DNA of 64,000 nucleotides from Cycas panzhihuaensis (lineage: Eukaryota > Cycadophyta): contig CM041465.1 in assembly GCA_023213395.1 (NCBI GenBank), positions 108,693,741 through 108,757,740 on the forward strand, read 5' to 3'. Below are positions 59,091-64,000 of the stretch, one piece after another (position 1 is the stretch's first letter; each line of letters starts with the position of its first letter). A model generated the notes under the pieces. It was not told the DNA's origin. It ran no database searches and saw only the letters and a list, made by a program, of their open reading frames with translations. Position numbers and translations under genes: made by a program.

Positions 59091-60119
59091 ATCTTAATTT
59101 TTCCTTACCAAATAAGTATTACTTGTTAATATTGTATTTAACATTATCAAAATAACTAATGGAAATAGTGAATCATATGTACTTATCCAAAGCATCATAG
59201 ATGGGGATGTTGCATAGATCCAAAATTAGTTAGTGGATTGATTTAATATCAAAATTATTATGTTAATAGGTGGTAGTTTAAATCCCAGACATTGACAATA
59301 TCTCATGTGCTTCTCTTTGAGAACTTCAATATTAAGATTATATTTAGGATGATAAGTTATTTGAGTCTTTGATATTAAAATAATATTAGCCAATACATAT
59401 CTCATACTCAAGGTGTACTTTGTTAACAATTAAATTCAAATTACACAAAAATATAAATTAAGTATTGATCGTATAATCCATCATCAATTTACTAAATATG
59501 AAGTCTATGTGAATAATTAGTTTAATAAACAAAGTAAATACTTATACATAAAATTATGTTGGTTATAAGTGTAGGGTATAAAGCATCTCCATCTTTCATA
59601 ACATAGAGCTAAAATGGACAAGTATAAACCCATGGTTATTATGTATTTTGTTTTTAGTCACAAGTTGTCAATGTTTATATCATTGGTTATTAGTTGGATT
59701 ATTGTTGGATTTCTAGATATGGGTTGTTAATCACCCTCTTTTATTATAGTTCATTAGCCTTTTAGTCACTAGTTACTTGAACTTCAATCAATAGTCATTA
59801 ACTTGCTTACCATTAGTTACTAAATGACTAGTTGTTAGTCACTTAGACTCTAGCAATTAGCCTTCTCTTATCATTCTTCTTTATTTATACGTTCTTCTTT
59901 TATTAATTTATATTAGGCCTTCCTTCCATGGGAATGATGACCCTCATCATTTTATTTTAAATTTCTAGAAACTCCTTCTTGAGCTACTTCCTTATGCACC
60001 ATTTACTAAAGTAGGGTAATTGGCTTATCTTATTGATCTCAAAGAGTTTTAGTGTTCCTTATTTAGTCATACTTTTCTTTACTAAAAGGATATTATCTAT
60101 ATTGAAGATTAGTATCTTC
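59091..60119. other. AT-rich region, nothing recognised
   Basis: No gene or LTR edge is seen. Short TAGTTA/TTAGTCACT repeats occur at about 59640-59860. Confidence 0.55.
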
Positions 60120-60960
60120 TAGAATGAGTCCTTTTGGTAGAGGTAAGACTACCTCATCTTCTTTTTTATCTAACATTTAAGGCTCATACAATTTGAAATT
60201 ATTTATAAAAATCCCCATATGGGGTGGTAAATTAAACTTAGGCATTACTTTTGACTTTCTTTATTATCTTGAATGGTCCATATCTTATGTGTCATATCCT
60301 AAAGTTCTCCCTAATGAAATGCTCATTTAACAAATGAAACTATACCTGATCACTCACTTGGAAGTTATATTCTTTTCTATATCAATCATATCTATCTTTA
60401 TATTTCTATTAATTCTTTAATAATATGTGGCATATTTACATTTTTACTTTCTTAATATGTTCTGATAATATTTGTGTATTTTATTTAACCCATTCAAAAT
60501 ATTTGATCAAGCATTGATGTACTACTAACTCCACTAGAGAGTTTCGCTAAAATCCTAGATATGATTCAAATAATGATTTTTGTGTTAAACTTTAGACTAC
60601 TTGATTATAATTGTGCTTAATATAAGGAATAGTTTTATATCATGTTTTCAAATGATTATGATTATAGATCCTAATTAGTTGTACCATTATTTTATTTACC
60701 ATCTCTAACTATTTGTTAGTTTGAGGGTGGAAAGGAGTGTTTCTCTTCAATTGAGTATCCATTAATGTACATGTTATGGTTTAGAATTTACTAAGAAATA
60801 TTTTATCGTGATTTAAGATAATGGATGAAGTTAGTTTAAAAGTAATCCATACATGATAGAAAATAAGCTTAAATATTTACTTCTTTATCATCATCTTTCC
60901 ACAAGTTGGGATTAGCTTATGAGACTTGTTGGCAATGAGAAATAGATAACCATTTTGCTT
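60120..60960 (-). pseudogene. Chromovirus-like Ty3/gypsy integrase remnant
   Basis: The minus strand reads SSIILNHDKIFLSKF and MDTQLKRNTPFHPQTN, which match the gypsy core pattern of D.D..F...FW and THPQTDGQ. Next come MVQLIR, TIPYIKHNYN and TQKSLFE, then the C-terminal FQVSDQV, IRYGPFKIIKKVKSNA. It is full of stops. No LTRs were assigned. Confidence 0.75.
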
Positions 60961-61016
60961 TTGAGGTGGTGCATAATCCACCCAAGAAGAATATTGATAT
61001 TGAAAGCCTTATAAGA

Positions 61017-61050
61017 ACAATATCTATCTATCTATATAGATACATACATA

Positions 61051-61127
<77 letters not shown>

Positions 61128-61130
61128 GGA
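61017..61130. repeat. TCTA/CATA, (CT)n and (GA)n microsatellite
   Basis: TCTATC and TACATACA runs, then about 40 bases of CT, TTTATATATATATATA and about 25 bases of GA. The CT and GA arms can pair as a hairpin. Confidence 0.95.
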
Positions 61131-61524
61131 GATCTTTCTATTTTAAGGTTTTAATATTCTATAAATTTCACGTCCATTAATGAATTTATTCACTTTTACT
61201 ACTACTTTTCTTTAATAGAAATGCCTCAATAGATTGCTAATAGTCTTCTAAACTATGAAATGCCCATACTATGATTTTGGTCTGCTAATTTTAGCATGCA
61301 TAAGCCTTGTGACTTATATAATATTTTTTCATGGATGTAATAATATTTTTATTATTCTACACTAATTAATAATGGATTATTAACACTTAGATAATATGTT
61401 TAAATTCATCATCCATATGTAAATGTTTGAACTCTTTAGAATTAAAGCAATCTAATTTGATTATTAAGCTTAGGTTAGTTTCCTATGGTATTGATATAAA
61501 AGTTAACAATCTTATTATGGATAC

Positions 61525-62718
61525 TGGAATCACATCTATGGGATGGTAACTACACATGGTTAGGATTAGGACTGTCAATAGAAGACTCCAGAGTAAAGGG
61601 GTAAATCCAACAAGTTAAAGGAAGCACCCACACAGGGCATCCGTGCATCAGAACGTAGGTTCAGGACCCACGAATGGTGCACAACTTCCTCTAGGTAACT
61701 TAGTCTTTGGTTTTGGAGGGTAGCGCAAGCGAGGGATATCCTCGGTTGCTTGAGTAACATCAAAATATGGGTCCTCCCACCCTTGGATGGATGGAAGGGG
61801 AAGGTAAGACCCAATGAGGAAACAAATCCTCATGGAAGACGAAGGGATATAAATAGGATGTACGAAGGTGAGTGTCGGGAGGAACAAAGAATGGTGGTGG
61901 AAGAAGTTCCCACCACTGTATGTATGAGGGAGTCTACCTCCTATGTGCAATAATGGAATGGTGACTAAGTATTTATGCATGCAAATGAGAGGTAACTAAA
62001 GCATATATGTGTTAAAGATAATAAATACACTTTTTTTCTCTCATTTTCTATCAAATATAAATCATCGCTCTCTTTTCACTTTAAGCAAGGGAAAGGGGAA
62101 GAAAAGAGACAAACCAATCAATCATGCAAAATGTATGGTAATGATGTAAACCATGGGGGGTTGTATGCAACCAAACATAAAGAGGAAATGGGGTATCTCC
62201 TATCAAATTCACTTTCCTAAAGTGCAAGCTAGTGCACAAATGAATGATGCAGGTTGGTTCTCTTTTACCTTATTCTTTTATGTTCTTTTCACGCAAATAT
62301 GCAAACTAAAAAAGTAAGAAAAGACCTATAAAAAGAAGGCAGTATATTTGGGAAGATGATGCAGCTAAAATAAAGCTTTCGTCTTGAGACACATCTGCTT
62401 ATTCTTTTCCCTCTCCTAACACACGAGTGACATAGGGGATTTCTTACCTCCCCCAAAACAAATAGAAGAAAGCAAGAAAAACATAAAGGAAAAGGAACTA
62501 TATAAAAGTTGAAGTAACTAAGGAAAATGAAGCCAAGAAACATACCCAGATTATTACAGTATGTCCTTCTGTGCGAATGGCATGATAAACCTATAATCAT
62601 GAAGGTTTTCTGCCCTTTTCCAAGGGGATGCTAGAATGAAAAGCAAATATATGTATATATATAATTGTAAAATGTTAAAAATACTACAAGTTAAATTACT
62701 TCAAGTTAAGTGATCTTT
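61525..62718 (-). repeat. Truncated gypsy LTR, copy 1
   Basis: It begins TGGAATCACATCTATGGGATGG and follows the element A LTR order (CACACAGGGCATCCGTG, CCTTGGATGG...GGAAGG, later AAGCAAATATATG as in 19795). It covers roughly the first 1.1 kb of a 2.7-kb LTR and is cut where the next LTR head begins. Confidence 0.75.
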
Positions 62719-63110
62719 TGGAATCACGTCTATGGGGATGGCAAGTACACCTAGTCAGAATAAGATAATCAACAGAAGGTTCTGGGGTAAAGGGATCAAA
62801 CCAATGAGTGTAAGGAAGCATACATACAGGGCGTCTGTGCATCAGAACGTAAGTTCGGGACTCATAAATGGCACATGACTTCCTCAAGGTAACTTGGCTT
62901 TTGACTTTGAAGGGGAGCGTAGGTGAGGGATATCCTCAGTTGCTTAAGTAACCTCAAAGCAAGGGTCTTCCCACCATTGGATGGCCAGAAGAGGAAGGCA
63001 AGACCCGATGAAGGAATAGATCCTCATGGAAAATGGGCTAAAGGACGTAGGTGGAGTGTGTGTAGGTATGGTAAAGAAAGTAAAAGGACCTTAGGGAATA
63101 GATCTGTTGG
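62719..63110 (-). repeat. Truncated gypsy LTR, copy 2, in tandem
   Basis: A second LTR head TGGAATCACGTCTATGGGGATGG with the same following pattern (CAGGGCGTCTGTGCATCAGAACG). Similarity fades near 63110. Bases 63111-63271 hold nothing recognised. Confidence 0.7.
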
Positions 63111-63271
63111 AAACTAGACCTGCAATAAGATATTGACAAACAGAATAAAACACCTCCATAGGATCGAACGGTACCCTTAAGGCACCTCCATTATATTAAC
63201 AAAACATCATTACTACATCCTTACAATACATTACAATATGATACACTATGTTGGGTATTTATAATACATGT

Positions 63272-64000
63272 TGTTTCCCGGCCTTCAGGAATGGATACAG
63301 AATTATCGACTCAGGTAAGTGCAGATATGCTTCTCACCTTATCATCGCTTTCTTTTGGTGAGTGTTTGCTTGCATGTTTGCATGTTTGTGACCTTGTAGA
63401 TGATTTTGTCTTTGTATACACTTATTTAGCCTATGACGACTATAGCAGGGGCACATTCCTAGTGAGTGTGACACCCCGGTGGCCATTCCACTTCCCGCAT
63501 TCTGTCATACTCGCTCCAGGATCCACTTGGCTTGTGCCACCTTTGCCCGTGTGATGACCTGTCATTATTTGGTTAACCTGCCACATCGTTTGAATCTTAT
63601 TTTTTCTCTTCTGGACTTGTTTATTGGCTTGTTTGCCCTCGGGTAGATGTCTCAGCCCCTCATTTACCTTTTTTGTCATTAGCCCATAGCCCAGACTGGT
63701 TGTCTAGGTTTGATTTTACCTCCAGGTGAATACCACCATGAATTTCACTTGCATCACCGAAAAATTCGCAGTACTACGATTTTGTGGTGGGATGACTGTC
63801 CATACTTATTTTAAAAAAAAACTGCCGTGGCAATTTCACATTTATTGCGAAACTGCCATATGTCTCATGACTTAACTCGCTACCAATTGCACCCTAATCG
63901 CTCGCTTTAGGGTTTGGGCTGGGTATTTAAGTCATCATTAACTCATTTTTAGGATCTTTTTGGTTCATTTTTTGGATTGCTCTTCAAGGAAACTGGCCTG
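63272..64000 (+). repeat. 5' edge of a plus-strand gypsy LTR (leaves window)
   Basis: It starts TGTTTCCCGG and aligns in reverse complement with the outer part of the element B LTR (54956 down to about 54230), including GGGTATTTAAGTCATCATTA near 63923. It faces the opposite way to the neighbouring LTR pieces. Confidence 0.85.

Overview
The window looks like plant nuclear DNA from a large, repeat-rich genome. It has one recognisable host gene in 64 kb, long Ty3/gypsy and Ty1/copia LTR retrotransposons inserted into one another, AT-rich spacers and microsatellites, and a typical plant pectin methylesterase. A gymnosperm-sized genome would fit, but that is inference; no single motif proves the lineage.

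Layout. (1) 1-20996: a minus-strand Ty3/gypsy element of Tat type (element A). Its left LTR runs off the window and it has lost RT, RNase H and integrase. It keeps gag, protease, an extra RNase H and an antisense plant-mobile-domain-like gene. A young-looking copia element (copia 3, 9770-18098, target duplication ACAGG) sits inside its gag. (2) 20997-23640: an inverted gypsy LTR piece joined to the 5' half of a minus-strand copia element (copia 2). (3) 23641-28651: AT-rich spacer, a four-unit tandem repeat, then the host gene for a type I pectin methylesterase, with one intron and one apparent 1-base frameshift. (4) 31968-59085: a three-level nest. Copia 4 (minus, target duplication GTATT) holds copia 1 (plus). 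Copia 1 holds a complete 16.7-kb Tat-like gypsy element B (minus, target duplication AAAAG). (5) 59091-64000: remnants of a chromovirus-like gypsy integrase, a CT/GA microsatellite, two truncated gypsy LTR heads in tandem, and the start of a plus-strand gypsy LTR that leaves the window.

Most interesting: elements A and B both carry, at the same place and in antisense, a gene encoding a plant-mobile-domain-like N-terminus, a Gly/Pro/Glu-rich linker and a probable coiled-coil C-terminus. Both copies share a phase-1 intron with GT...AG ends in the antisense direction and an upstream TATATAAGG box. This points to a captured host gene expressed from its own promoter on the strand opposite the retrotransposon. 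A second notable signal is a leader block of about 400 bp just upstream of gag, shared by copia 3 and copia 4, two diverged elements of one lineage with unusually long leaders.

Two kinds of damage can be told apart. The older elements are broken mostly by stop codons that look like C-to-T or G-to-A change. The young copia 3 is broken mostly by small indels, and its two LTRs differ only at compact clusters. This raises the possibility of sequence errors, which bears on whether the methylesterase frameshift is real. No RNA gene, CRISPR array or other host gene was found.
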